Part shown: positions 1-5,460 of the stretch, piece after piece
Layout of the letters: each line of letters begins with the position of its first letter
How positions within the stretch are numbered: the stretch's first letter is position 1
Source: an uncultured Ardenticatenia bacterium
GTDB lineage: Bacteria; Chloroflexota; Anaerolineae; Promineifilales; Promineifilaceae
Assembly: GCA_937858165.1 (NCBI GenBank)
Contig: CALLZA010000195.1
Location: 1 to 5,993 of the forward strand
Reading direction: 5' to 3'
DNA length: 5,993 bases
Position numbers and translations under genes: made by a program
The notes under the pieces: model-generated
Databases searched by the model: none
Told to the model about the DNA's origin: nothing
Seen by the model: the letters and a program-made list of their open reading frames with translations, nothing else

Positions 1-2
1 CC

Positions 3-797
3 CGCTTAAACGAGGGGGGCGCGAGGGACGCGCGGCCAAGCCATGACGCCATCCTGGCCGACGTCAACACCTTTCTGGCCTTTCTGCGGCGCGGCTTCGG
101 CGAACACGTCATCGTCGAGATCGAGGGGCAGGCCTATACCTACCTGCTCGACCCGCCGGCGCTGCAACAGCTCATCGTCGGCCACCTGCGGGCCATGTGG
201 TACAAGTATCTGGCCGTCGAGTGGGAGCGGGTGCGGCCGATGCTCCAGAAGGCGGTGCGCGCCTTCGACGGCGTCGATCTGGACAGCATGGAGCGCAGCG
301 CAGCGGCCGAGTACGTCCTCGGCCAGCCACTGAAAGACGATAAGTGGTGCCACAAGATCGACGACGCGGCGCGCGTCACCTTCGTGCCCTCGGCCCACGT
401 CGGCCCCTACACGGCCCGCATCGAGGCTGGCGGGCGGCTGTGGATTCTCTTCGGCGCGCGCCAGCCGCAAGACGCCGGTGAGGCCGCCCCGGAGCTGACG
501 CGGGCCGAGTTGCTGGTGCGGCTCAGCGCCCTGGCCGACGACACGCGGCTGAGCATCCTGCGGCTGGTGGCCGAGCAAGGGGAGTTGCGCTCGCAAGACG
601 TGATCGGCCTGCTCGACCTGAGCCAATCCGGCGCGTCGCGCCACCTGCAACAACTGAGCGCCGCCGGCTTCCTCAGCGAACGCCGCTGTAACGGGGCCAA
701 GTGTTACCATCTGAACGGCGAGCGCGTGGACAACACGCTGGCCGCGCTGGGGGCCTACCTGGCCCGAACGGAATCGAGCATGGCGCGGGTTTCTTAA
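3..797 (+). CDS. ArsR-like winged-helix transcriptional regulator, 5' end missing
   Basis: The frame is open from base 3 to the TAA at 795-797 with no stop, so the gene begins upstream of the window; an ATG at 195 exists but the coding frame clearly continues above it (reading ...DVNTFLAFLRRGFGEHVIVE...). The C-terminal part, about 513-720, is a winged helix: a helix with LSALADDTRLSILRLVAE, then a turn and a recognition helix around SQSGASRHLQQL (621-656), then a wing (RRCNGAKCYHLN). This order and the DDTRLSIL signature are typical of the ArsR/SmtB family. The usual metal-sensing ELCVCDL motif is absent; the equivalent stretch reads ELRSQDVIGLLDLS, so classical arsenic or cadmium sensing on that helix is unlikely. 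The roughly 170-residue N-terminal part is longer than in small ArsR proteins and is probably a separate sensory or dimerisation domain (DUF5937-like at a guess). It presumably binds DNA in the cytoplasm; target and signal are unknown. The family call is firm, the function is not. Confidence 0.85.
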   Translation, partial: RLNEGGARDARPSHDAILADVNTFLAFLRRGFGEHVIVEIEGQAYTYLLDPPALQQLIVGHLRAMWYKYLAVEWERVRPMLQKAVRAFDGVDLDSMERSAAAEYVLGQPLKDDKWCHKIDDAARVTFVPSAHVGPYTARIEAGGRLWILFGARQPQDAGEAAPELTRAELLVRLSALADDTRLSILRLVAEQGELRSQDVIGLLDLSQSGASRHLQQLSAAGFLSERRCNGAKCYHLNGERVDNTLAALGAYLARTESSMARVS

Positions 798-819
798 CCG
801 CGTCTTCAACCACCGCCGG

Positions 820-853
820 TTGTAGGGCGCGGGATATGCGGCCCGCGCCACAA
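820..853. repeat. Perfect GC-rich hairpin between the regulator and the small gene
   Basis: Bases 826-833 (GGCGCGGG) and 842-849 (CCCGCGCC) form a perfect 8-bp stem with an 8-base loop. After a two-base bulge the stem continues with TTGT (820-823) against ACAA (850-853). There is no T-run behind it, so it is not a standard intrinsic terminator. It ends right at the ribosome binding site of the 866 gene, so in the mRNA it could modulate translation or stabilise a processed end. It could also be a copy of a dispersed REP-like palindrome; that cannot be judged from one copy. Confidence 0.5.
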
Positions 854-865
854 GGGGAAAGTGAC

Positions 866-1072
866 ATGAACCCGAATCTCTACGACGCCGAACTGCGGAT
901 GCAACAGCACCGCCAACTGGCCCGGGCCGCGGCCGAGGCGTACCACCAGACGCCGCGCCCGCCCCGCCGTGCGCTGCGCCACGCCTATCGCCGCTCTTTG
1001 CTCATCACCGGCAGCGCCCTCATCGTCCTCGGCCAGCGCCTGCAAGGGCGCATGGCTACCGTCCATTCGTAA
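866..1072 (+). CDS. Small hypothetical protein with one short hydrophobic segment
   Basis: An unrecognised 68-residue protein. The ATG at 866 is chosen because AGGGGA (853-858) lies 7 bases upstream, a good Shine-Dalgarno spacing; a longer version of the frame starting at 701 would overlap the regulator gene and lacks such a site. Residues 1-30 are polar and helix-prone (MNPNLYDAELRMQQHRQLAR). Residues 31-43 are very basic and proline-rich (PPRRALRHAYRR), and residues 45-56 are hydrophobic (LLITGSALIVLG), followed by a short polar tail ending at TAA. The basic stretch before a short hydrophobic segment fits a membrane-anchored or peripheral inner-membrane peptide, though 12 residues is short for a full transmembrane helix. 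It lies 68 bases after the regulator on the same strand and may be co-transcribed with it. No function can be assigned. Confidence 0.6.
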   Translation: MNPNLYDAELRMQQHRQLARAAAEAYHQTPRPPRRALRHAYRRSLLITGSALIVLGQRLQGRMATVHS

Positions 1073-1122
1073 TTGCCGCTTGGGCGTTCTGATCGGAGGA
1101 ATGTCAAACGCTTCTCTCTCAA

Positions 1123-1136
1123 TTCGTGTTTCGTGT
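1123..1136. repeat. Tandem 7-base duplication TTCGTGT
   Basis: TTCGTGT occurs twice without a gap (1123-1129 and 1130-1136) in the non-coding stretch after the 866 gene. Two copies are too few to call a repeat array. It may be the remnant of a dispersed intergenic repeat or chance. Confidence 0.3.
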
Positions 1137-1170
1137 CCTCCTCCATCCCCCCGATCCGCGCCCAAATTGA

Positions 1171-1207
1171 CCCCGGAGGCCCCAGCACCCTCCGGGGTTT
1201 TCTTTTT
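1171..1207 (+). terminator. Intrinsic terminator after the small gene
   Basis: CCCCGGAGG (1171-1179) pairs perfectly with CCTCCGGGG (1189-1197), a 9-bp stem with a 9-base loop, followed at once by TTTTCTTTTT (1198-1207). This is a textbook rho-independent terminator on the plus strand. It closes the transcript carrying the 866 gene, about 100 bases after its stop codon, and insulates tag. It also argues against starting tag at the upstream in-frame ATG at 1101, because translation would then have to cross the terminator. Confidence 0.88.
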
Positions 1208-1220
1208 GCCGTCGTTGCGC

Positions 1221-1226
1221 TACTCT
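1221..1226 (+). promoter_or_regulatory. -10-like element placed for a leaderless tag transcript
   Basis: TACTCT (1221-1226) fits the TAnnnT form of a -10 box and ends 6 bases before the ATG at 1233, so the predicted transcription start would fall on or next to the start codon. No Shine-Dalgarno sequence is visible in the preceding bases, which are pyrimidine-rich. A convincing -35 is missing: the bases about 17 upstream are the T-run of the terminator. Suggestive only. Confidence 0.35.
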
Positions 1227-1232
1227 CCTCCC

Positions 1233-1799
1233 ATGACCGACCTGAACCGCTGCCCCTGGGCCGGGAGTGACCCGCTCTACCTGGCCTACCACGACGACGA
1301 GTGGGGCGTGCCCGTCCACGACGACCGCACGCTGTTCGAGTTTCTCATCCTGGAGGGGGCGCAAGCCGGGCTGAGCTGGCTCACCATCCTGCGCAAGCGC
1401 GACGCCTACCGCCGCGCCTTCGCCGGCTTCGATCCCGCGGCCGTGGCCACCTTTGACGAGGCGCGCATCGCCGCCCTGCTGGCCGATCCCGGCATCGTTC
1501 GCAACCGGCTGAAGATCAACGCCACCGTCGGCAACGCCCGCGCCTTCCTGGCCGTGCAGCGCGAGTTCGGCACGTTCAACGCCTACGTGTGGGGCTTTGT
1601 CGGCGGGCAGCCGATCGTCAACACTCCGGCCACGCTGGCCGACGTGCCGGCGGAGACGGCCGAGTCGCGCGCCCTCAGCGCCGACCTGAAACGGCGCGGC
1701 TTCCGCTTCGTCGGCCCGACGATCATGTACGCCTACATGCAGGCTGTCGGCCTCGTCAACGACCACCTCGTCACTTGCTTCCGCCACCCCTCGGCTTAG
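1233..1799 (+). CDS. tag: DNA-3-methyladenine glycosylase I
   Basis: A 188-residue protein matching the length (about 187) and sequence of E. coli Tag throughout. It excises 3-methyladenine from alkylated DNA by cleaving the N-glycosidic bond, the first step of base excision repair. Visible signatures are RCPW and DPLYLAYHDDEWGVP at the N-terminus, LEGAQAGLSW around residues 40-49, and GLVNDHLVTC at the C-terminus. By alignment with E. coli Tag, whose zinc ligands are Cys4, His17, His175 and Cys179, the ligands here are C7, H20, H178 and C182, and the catalytic Glu38 corresponds to E41; all are present at a constant offset of three. The ATG at 1233 is chosen because the family homology begins within a few residues of it. 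An in-frame ATG at 1101 would add 44 residues unlike the family and cross a terminator. It seems to be transcribed alone and converges on the protease gene. Nothing suggests damage or loss of function. Confidence 0.97.
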   Translation: MTDLNRCPWAGSDPLYLAYHDDEWGVPVHDDRTLFEFLILEGAQAGLSWLTILRKRDAYRRAFAGFDPAAVATFDEARIAALLADPGIVRNRLKINATVGNARAFLAVQREFGTFNAYVWGFVGGQPIVNTPATLADVPAETAESRALSADLKRRGFRFVGPTIMYAYMQAVGLVNDHLVTCFRHPSA

Positions 1800-1822
1800 C
1801 GCAATTTTATGCCCCATCGCCC

Positions 1823-1891
1823 GACCTGACCGGTGAGCGGCCATCAAGTTCACGACCATTGCGGCCTATCCGGCCGCCCACCGGTCAGGTC
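1823..1891. repeat. 20-bp imperfect inverted repeat with 29-base loop
   Basis: The arms 1823-1842 (GACCTGACCGGTG...) and 1872-1891 (...CACCGGTCAGGTC) are complementary at 19 of 20 positions, the mismatch being A1836 against C1878. The 29-base centre contains a further GCGGCC (1861-1866), which repeats 1837-1842. No T-run follows on either strand, so it is not an ordinary intrinsic terminator. I see no target-site duplication at its edges and no coding content. It could be a cruciform-forming element, a small palindromic mobile remnant, or an mRNA 3'-end structure protecting the tag transcript. Confidence 0.6.
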
Positions 1892-1903
1892 TCCAGTAGC
1901 GCG

Positions 1904-1948
1904 GGAAACGAAAAAGGCGTGGCCCGCTTCGGAAAGCGGGCCACGCCT
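1904..1948 (-). terminator. Strong intrinsic terminator of the protease gene
   Basis: Read on the minus strand, AGGCGTGGCCCGCTT (1948-1934) pairs perfectly with its complement at 1929-1915, a 15-bp stem closed by the tetraloop TCCG. The stem runs into TTTTTCGTTT (from 1915 downwards). On the plus strand no T-run follows the stem, so it mainly ends transcription coming from the protease, whose stop codon lies 54 bases upstream. Confidence 0.88.
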
Positions 1949-1960
1949 CGATGAAGAGGA

Positions 1961-1987
1961 CGCGACCCACCTTAACGATGGGTCGCG
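1961..1987 (-). other. Hairpin just after the protease stop codon
   Basis: CGCGACCCA (1961-1969) and TGGGTCGCG (1979-1987) form a perfect 9-bp stem with a 9-base loop, starting 15 bases after the protease stop. No T-run follows. Together with the terminator at 1904-1948 it gives the protease mRNA two tandem hairpins at its 3' end, which would protect against 3' exonucleases. Structure seen, role inferred. Confidence 0.55.
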
Positions 1988-2002
1988 CCGTGTGGATAAG
2001 CG

Positions 2003-5000
2003 TTACGGCGTGTCAACCCGGACAATCGTCGGGTTCGGCAAGCCGCTGGTGCCGCTATAGGCAACAGAACCGAGGTACTTGGTGGCCGGGGCCAGACCGC
2101 TGAAGGTCAGGTTGATCGTGCCGGCCGTGCCGATGACAGCCGCGGCCGGAGCCGTGACGGTCATGTTGCCGGCGTCGGTGCTATCCAGCAGCCAGTAGAA
2201 CAGCGCGTACTGCGCGTCCGGGCCGTCGGTGCCCCACCCATGAACGACGACGGTGTAGTTACCAGCCGTCGGGTTGACCACGCTGACCTCTTCGGCCGAC
2301 GTGCCGCTGCCGCTGCTGCCGACCAGCGTCGTGCCGCGGTAGACGCACAGGTCGATGTCGTCATCGCCATCGGTGAACTCGTCGAACAGCGAGAAGCGAG
2401 CGTAGGTCGTGCCGGCGGCGACAACCACCGGGTGCAGTTGCGCGTTGGGCGCGGTCAGCGAGCAAGAGCCGTCGGTCGGGTCGTCGAGCACGGTGCGGCT
2501 CTCGATCGTGGCGGCAACGAGGCCGTACGGCGCGGCCGTGAACGCGCCGGTGTAGCCAAACTTGACCGGATAGGAGATCGGGGCACCGGTACCAGATACC
2601 TGGGCCGGCACGCCGAGGGCCACCGGGCGGATGACGACGGGCACGCGCACGTCGTGTTTGGCGTTGCTCCAGGTGATCTGGCCGCCAACGTAGGCGTTGA
2701 GCGGCGCCGAGGCGTTGGAGAAGGTGATCTCAATCGTCTGCGAGGCGTTCTTGGCCAGGGTGAAGGTGGACGGGGTCACCGTCACGTTGATCCCGCTCAG
2801 GCCGGTGACGGAGACGTTGTAGGTCGCGCGACCGGTCACGTTGGTGACCGTGCGGCGTACCGTCTGCGAGCCGGGCAGGTCGCCAATGGCGATGGAGGCC
2901 ACGTTCATGTCGCTGGGGTCGAGCGAGTAGCCCGCGCCGCTGAGGGCCGCGCAGGTGGACGCGCCAACCGCCGTCGTCGTGCCGCACAGGAAGGCCAGCC
3001 AGTCGTTGGCGTTGGAGTCGAACACCAGGCCGGGATCCATGGCGCTGTTGGGCCGTACGTGGCCGGCGCCCTGGCTGAAGATCACCAACGGGTTACTGTT
3101 GGCCCCATCCAGCACGTCATAGCCGGTGGTCATCAGGGCCGACTTGATCCTCATCGGCGACCAGGTCGGATACAGGTCCATCATCAGCGCGCCCAGGCCG
3201 GCCACGTGGGGGCTGGACATGGAGGTGCCGCTATACAGGTTGAACAGCAGACCGCCGCCGCCCGGAGGCGCTACCGCGGCCAGGATGTCCTGTCCAGGAG
3301 CGATGAGGTCAGGCTTCAGTAGGTCGCCCGCGCCGGCCCGCAGCGGGCCGCGCGAGGAGAAGCTGGCCGTGTACGGCGCCGGCGTGTTGTAGTCAAAGGT
3401 GGCCGGGTTAATCGTGGCCGTGGCGCCGGCCGTGGCCGCATAGGCTTCGACAGCGGCCTTGTCCGTGTTCTGCAAGTGGACGGTCGGGATGACATGGAAG
3501 TCAGCATTCAGGGACTGGGCCGCCGGGTTGACCAGGATCATGCCCACGCCACCGGCCTGCTGCACAGCCAGGCTCTTGTTGACGCGCGCCGTCACACCGC
3601 GTTCGCAGACGACGATCTTGCCGGCCACAATGGCCGGGTCGAGCACGGGCACGCCGCCGTTGTCACCTGCACTGTAGCACAGGTTGACCATCGTCGCATT
3701 CGCGCCGGGCAGACCGGCCACGTCGGAGTTGATCAATGGGGCCGGGCCGACGCCGGAGGCTATCGACGCGCCATAGTAGGTCACGTTGTTACCCAACGTC
3801 ACACTGCCCGAGACGCTGCGGTTGTGGGTTCCGGCGGCCACGGTGGTGATCCACGGGCTGGGATGGGCCACGGTCGAGGCGGTCGGGCCGCTGTTGCCGG
3901 CCGAAGCGGCGACAAAGACACCGGCGTCGGCGGCAAAGAGGAAGGAGATCTCCACCGGGTCGGCAAAGTTCGTCTGCGAACCGCTGATGGAGTAGTTGAT
4001 GACGTCCACGCCGTCGGCCACGGCCTGGTCGATGGCTGCCACCAGGTCAGCCGTCTGACCGCTGGCGGTGGAAGCGTCTACGGTGGACCACAGAGCCTTG
4101 TAAGCGGCAATGCGCGCCCGCGGGGCGATACCACTGATGGGGCCAAAGACGGTCGCTGGACCGGTGGGCATGACGCCGTAGTTGCCGCCGGCGGTGGAGG
4201 CAGTGTGCGTGCCATGGCCGTTGTAGTCGCGCGGCGAGTTGAACTCCCACGGACGTAGGGCATCAATACCGGCGTCGCCGCCCCACGCGGCATTGAAGTA
4301 GCGCGCAGTGACGAGCTTGCGGTTGCAGTTGGCGGCGGTGAACTCCTCACCAATCTCACACGCCGGCGACCAGCCCGCCAGGGGCTTGTACATGAATTTG
4401 TTAGCCGCATTGCGGTCGGCAAAGCTGCCTTGTTCGGGCCAGATGCCGGAATCGATGATGCCGATCACGATGTCTTCACCCGGGCCGGGGCGCATAGGGG
4501 TGGCATTGGCGCGAACGCCGCCCAGCTTGGCCCACAGGCCTTTCCTGGCCGTCAGGCCCAGGAAGTCGGGGGTGGACGAGGTGTCGACGGTGACCATCTC
4601 GTTCTTGGTGACGGCCACAACGTTGGGATTCTGCCGCAGCTTGGCCGCGTCGGCCTGGCTCATCTCGGCGGCAAAGCCGTTGAAGGCGTAGACGTAGGAG
4701 TAAAGCTTGTCGGCGCCAACGCTGGCCGCGACATCATTCTGCTGCTGACGCAGATGATTGGCGTAGCCGTTGACCGCCGGGCTGTTGCGGTCAACACTGG
4801 CGCCCGCCTGTGGCCGGGTGGCGGGCAGACCGGCCACACCGCCGGTATAGGCGCCTACCGGATTGCCGACCATCTGCACGATGTAGATGTCGTTGGCCGG
4901 CGCTTTGGCCGGCGCCTGAACGTCGGAGTCAGCGGCGAAGGCGGGTATCACCGCCATCAACACGCCGATAAGCAACACCAACAGAAGAAGGTTCCTCTTA

Positions 5001-5005
5001 CTCAT
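2003..5005 (-). CDS. Secreted S8 subtilisin-like serine protease with PA domain
   Basis: A complete 1000-residue exported endopeptidase. Residues 1-24 are a signal peptide (MSKR, hydrophobic core, AFA before A25). Residues about 39-140 look like an I9-type inhibitory propeptide (YIVQM..., YAFNGFAAEMS, PNVVAVTKNEMV). The S8 catalytic domain has D185 (IGIIDSGIWP), H264 (NGHGTHTAST), the oxyanion N371 (AASAGNSGP) and S595 (YSGTSMSSPHVAG). A PA domain is inserted between N371 and S595, about 420-535 (KIVVCERG, GGVGMILVN). About 698-795 is Fn3-like, followed by a PPC-like region (about 825-935, DDDIDLCVYRG) and a final beta-rich module with KYLGSVAY. The order propeptide, S8, PA, Fn3 is that of plant cucumisin-type subtilases. 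Eight cysteines (216, 227, 443, 467, 674, 685, 848, 887) fall in close pairs, as expected for disulfides outside the cytoplasm. There is no LPXTG or C-terminal membrane anchor, so it is probably released or bound non-covalently. The ATG at 5005 gives the signal peptide directly; its ribosome site is weak (GAGAG about 12 bases upstream). Likely role: digestion of external protein; the substrate is unknown. Confidence 0.95.
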   Translation of the reverse strand: MSKRNLLLLVLLIGVLMAVIPAFAADSDVQAPAKAPANDIYIVQMVGNPVGAYTGGVAGLPATRPQAGASVDRNSPAVNGYANHLRQQQNDVAASVGADKLYSYVYAFNGFAAEMSQADAAKLRQNPNVVAVTKNEMVTVDTSSTPDFLGLTARKGLWAKLGGVRANATPMRPGPGEDIVIGIIDSGIWPEQGSFADRNAANKFMYKPLAGWSPACEIGEEFTAANCNRKLVTARYFNAAWGGDAGIDALRPWEFNSPRDYNGHGTHTASTAGGNYGVMPTGPATVFGPISGIAPRARIAAYKALWSTVDASTASGQTADLVAAIDQAVADGVDVINYSISGSQTNFADPVEISFLFAADAGVFVAASAGNSGPTASTVAHPSPWITTVAAGTHNRSVSGSVTLGNNVTYYGASIASGVGPAPLINSDVAGLPGANATMVNLCYSAGDNGGVPVLDPAIVAGKIVVCERGVTARVNKSLAVQQAGGVGMILVNPAAQSLNADFHVIPTVHLQNTDKAAVEAYAATAGATATINPATFDYNTPAPYTASFSSRGPLRAGAGDLLKPDLIAPGQDILAAVAPPGGGGLLFNLYSGTSMSSPHVAGLGALMMDLYPTWSPMRIKSALMTTGYDVLDGANSNPLVIFSQGAGHVRPNSAMDPGLVFDSNANDWLAFLCGTTTAVGASTCAALSGAGYSLDPSDMNVASIAIGDLPGSQTVRRTVTNVTGRATYNVSVTGLSGINVTVTPSTFTLAKNASQTIEITFSNASAPLNAYVGGQITWSNAKHDVRVPVVIRPVALGVPAQVSGTGAPISYPVKFGYTGAFTAAPYGLVAATIESRTVLDDPTDGSCSLTAPNAQLHPVVVAAGTTYARFSLFDEFTDGDDDIDLCVYRGTTLVGSSGSGTSAEEVSVVNPTAGNYTVVVHGWGTDGPDAQYALFYWLLDSTDAGNMTVTAPAAAVIGTAGTINLTFSGLAPATKYLGSVAYSGTSGLPNPTIVRVDTP

Positions 5006-5221
5006 GGCTCATCTGATCTCTCTAACTAGACTGGCAATAGTCAACAAGTTGTGCTGCGCGGAGGCAGCGCGAGAACAAAGATGGTCAGTGGTTGGGCTTA
5101 CTCGTTTGGGACGTTGTCTCCTTTCGACGGCAGTTCCGCGCCGCCGCACCGGCTCAGGTTGACGCAACTGGAAATCCGAATGGATTCCCGACGAGAGACG
5201 ACGGACTCGCTCCACAAGGGG

Positions 5222-5243
5222 AAGCGGGTTGGAAAGCGGGTTG
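5222..5243. repeat. Direct repeat AAGCGGGTTG with 12-base period
   Basis: AAGCGGGTTG occurs at 5222-5231 and again at 5234-5243, 12 bases apart start to start, about one helical turn. Two half-sites on the same face of the DNA are the usual shape of a response-regulator-type operator, so this may be a binding site controlling the protease. A simple local duplication is the alternative. Confidence 0.35.
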
Positions 5244-5364
5244 AGTGTGGATAGTAAAACTTCCGCGCCCCTGGCTTACCCAATCAACTGTAGTAGTGTA
5301 GCCTCACCGCGTTGCAGCGCCGCGAAAGGCCATTCGGACCGAACTGCTGGTTAGAAGTTAGACA

Positions 5365-5392
5365 ATCATATCACGACGGCGCAATGTAGCAA
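5365..5392 (-). promoter_or_regulatory. Candidate sigma70-type promoter facing the protease
   Basis: On the minus strand TTGCTA (5392-5387, 4 of 6 to TTGACA) is separated by 16 bases from TATGAT (5370-5365, 5 of 6 to TATAAT). Transcription would start near 5358 and run into the protease, leaving a leader of about 350 bases. No equally good pair is visible nearer the start codon. The match is by eye, and the group's own promoter consensus is not known to me. Confidence 0.4.
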
Positions 5393-5406
5393 GAAAATAC
5401 GCAGGA

Positions 5407-5460
5407 TTACTTGCCTAAAAGTACTAGTGAACAGTACCCTATGGCAATTAGCCAAAGTAA
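5407..5460. repeat. Nested inverted repeats directly after the coiled-coil gene
   Basis: TTACTT (5407-5412) pairs with AAGTAA (5455-5460). Inside it, TTGCC (5411-5415) can alternatively pair with GGCAA (5443-5447), and GTACT (5421-5425) pairs with AGTAC (5433-5437) around a 7-base loop. On the minus strand this structure starts at the base after the stop codon of the 5461 gene, and the inner hairpin is followed by TTTT. It may be a weak terminator or an operator; the stems are short. Confidence 0.35.

Larger units (their letters stand above)
5006..5460. other. Non-coding 455-base upstream region of the protease
   Basis: No convincing gene: the short frames here overlap each other on both strands, lack ribosome sites and resemble no family. 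Base composition is lower in GC than the flanking genes, especially 5340-5460. If the promoter-like site at 5365-5392 is used, the protease mRNA would carry a leader of about 350 bases. I compared the minus strand by eye with ydaO (c-di-AMP), GEMM (c-di-GMP) and cobalamin riboswitch signatures and saw no match. Small hairpins are visible, for example GCTGC/GCAGC (5053-5057 with 5064-5068) and an imperfect one at 5170-5188. Confidence 0.5.

Noticed and set aside
6..851. 281-residue frame on the minus strand opposite the regulator
   Set aside because: It is a long antisense shadow typical of high-GC DNA. The plus strand carries a clear winged-helix domain, and the minus product has no family features and a low-complexity composition.
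1101..1232. Upstream in-frame ATG (1101) as an extended start of tag
   Set aside because: GGAGGA directly abuts the ATG with no spacing, the extra 44 residues do not resemble the family, and the extension would contain an intrinsic terminator.
1119..1859. 246-residue frame on the minus strand opposite tag
   Set aside because: It is a shadow of the well-conserved tag gene, crosses the terminator and the palindrome, and shows no recognisable domain.
1800..2002. CRISPR or attachment site suggested by the dense repeats after tag
   Set aside because: The repeats are inverted stems rather than regularly spaced direct repeats, and no integrase or cas gene is nearby.
2240..3322. 360-residue plus-strand frame inside the protease
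   Set aside because: It is antisense to conserved catalytic and Fn3-like regions of the protease; the Gly/Arg/His/Val-rich composition is what mirrored GC-biased codons give.
3476..4258. 260-residue plus-strand frame inside the protease
   Set aside because: It is antisense to the S8 and PA domains, with no ribosome site and no family resemblance.
4430..5029. 199-residue plus-strand frame over the protease N-terminus
   Set aside because: It mirrors the propeptide and signal peptide region, has shadow-type composition and no domain.
5009..5283. Several overlapping 60-70 residue frames on both strands upstream of the protease
   Set aside because: They are short, mutually overlapping, Arg/Ser-rich, without ribosome sites or recognisable motifs; the region is better explained as regulatory.
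5176..5337. 8-base complementary match (CCGAATGG 5176-5183 and CCATTCGG 5330-5337) as a long-range RNA pairing
   Set aside because: One or two such 8-base matches are expected by chance in 455 bases, and the first segment also sits in a competing local hairpin.
5006..5360. Known riboswitch (c-di-AMP, c-di-GMP or cobalamin) in the protease leader
   Set aside because: None of the conserved core sequences could be matched by eye on the minus strand; only a covariance-model scan could change this.
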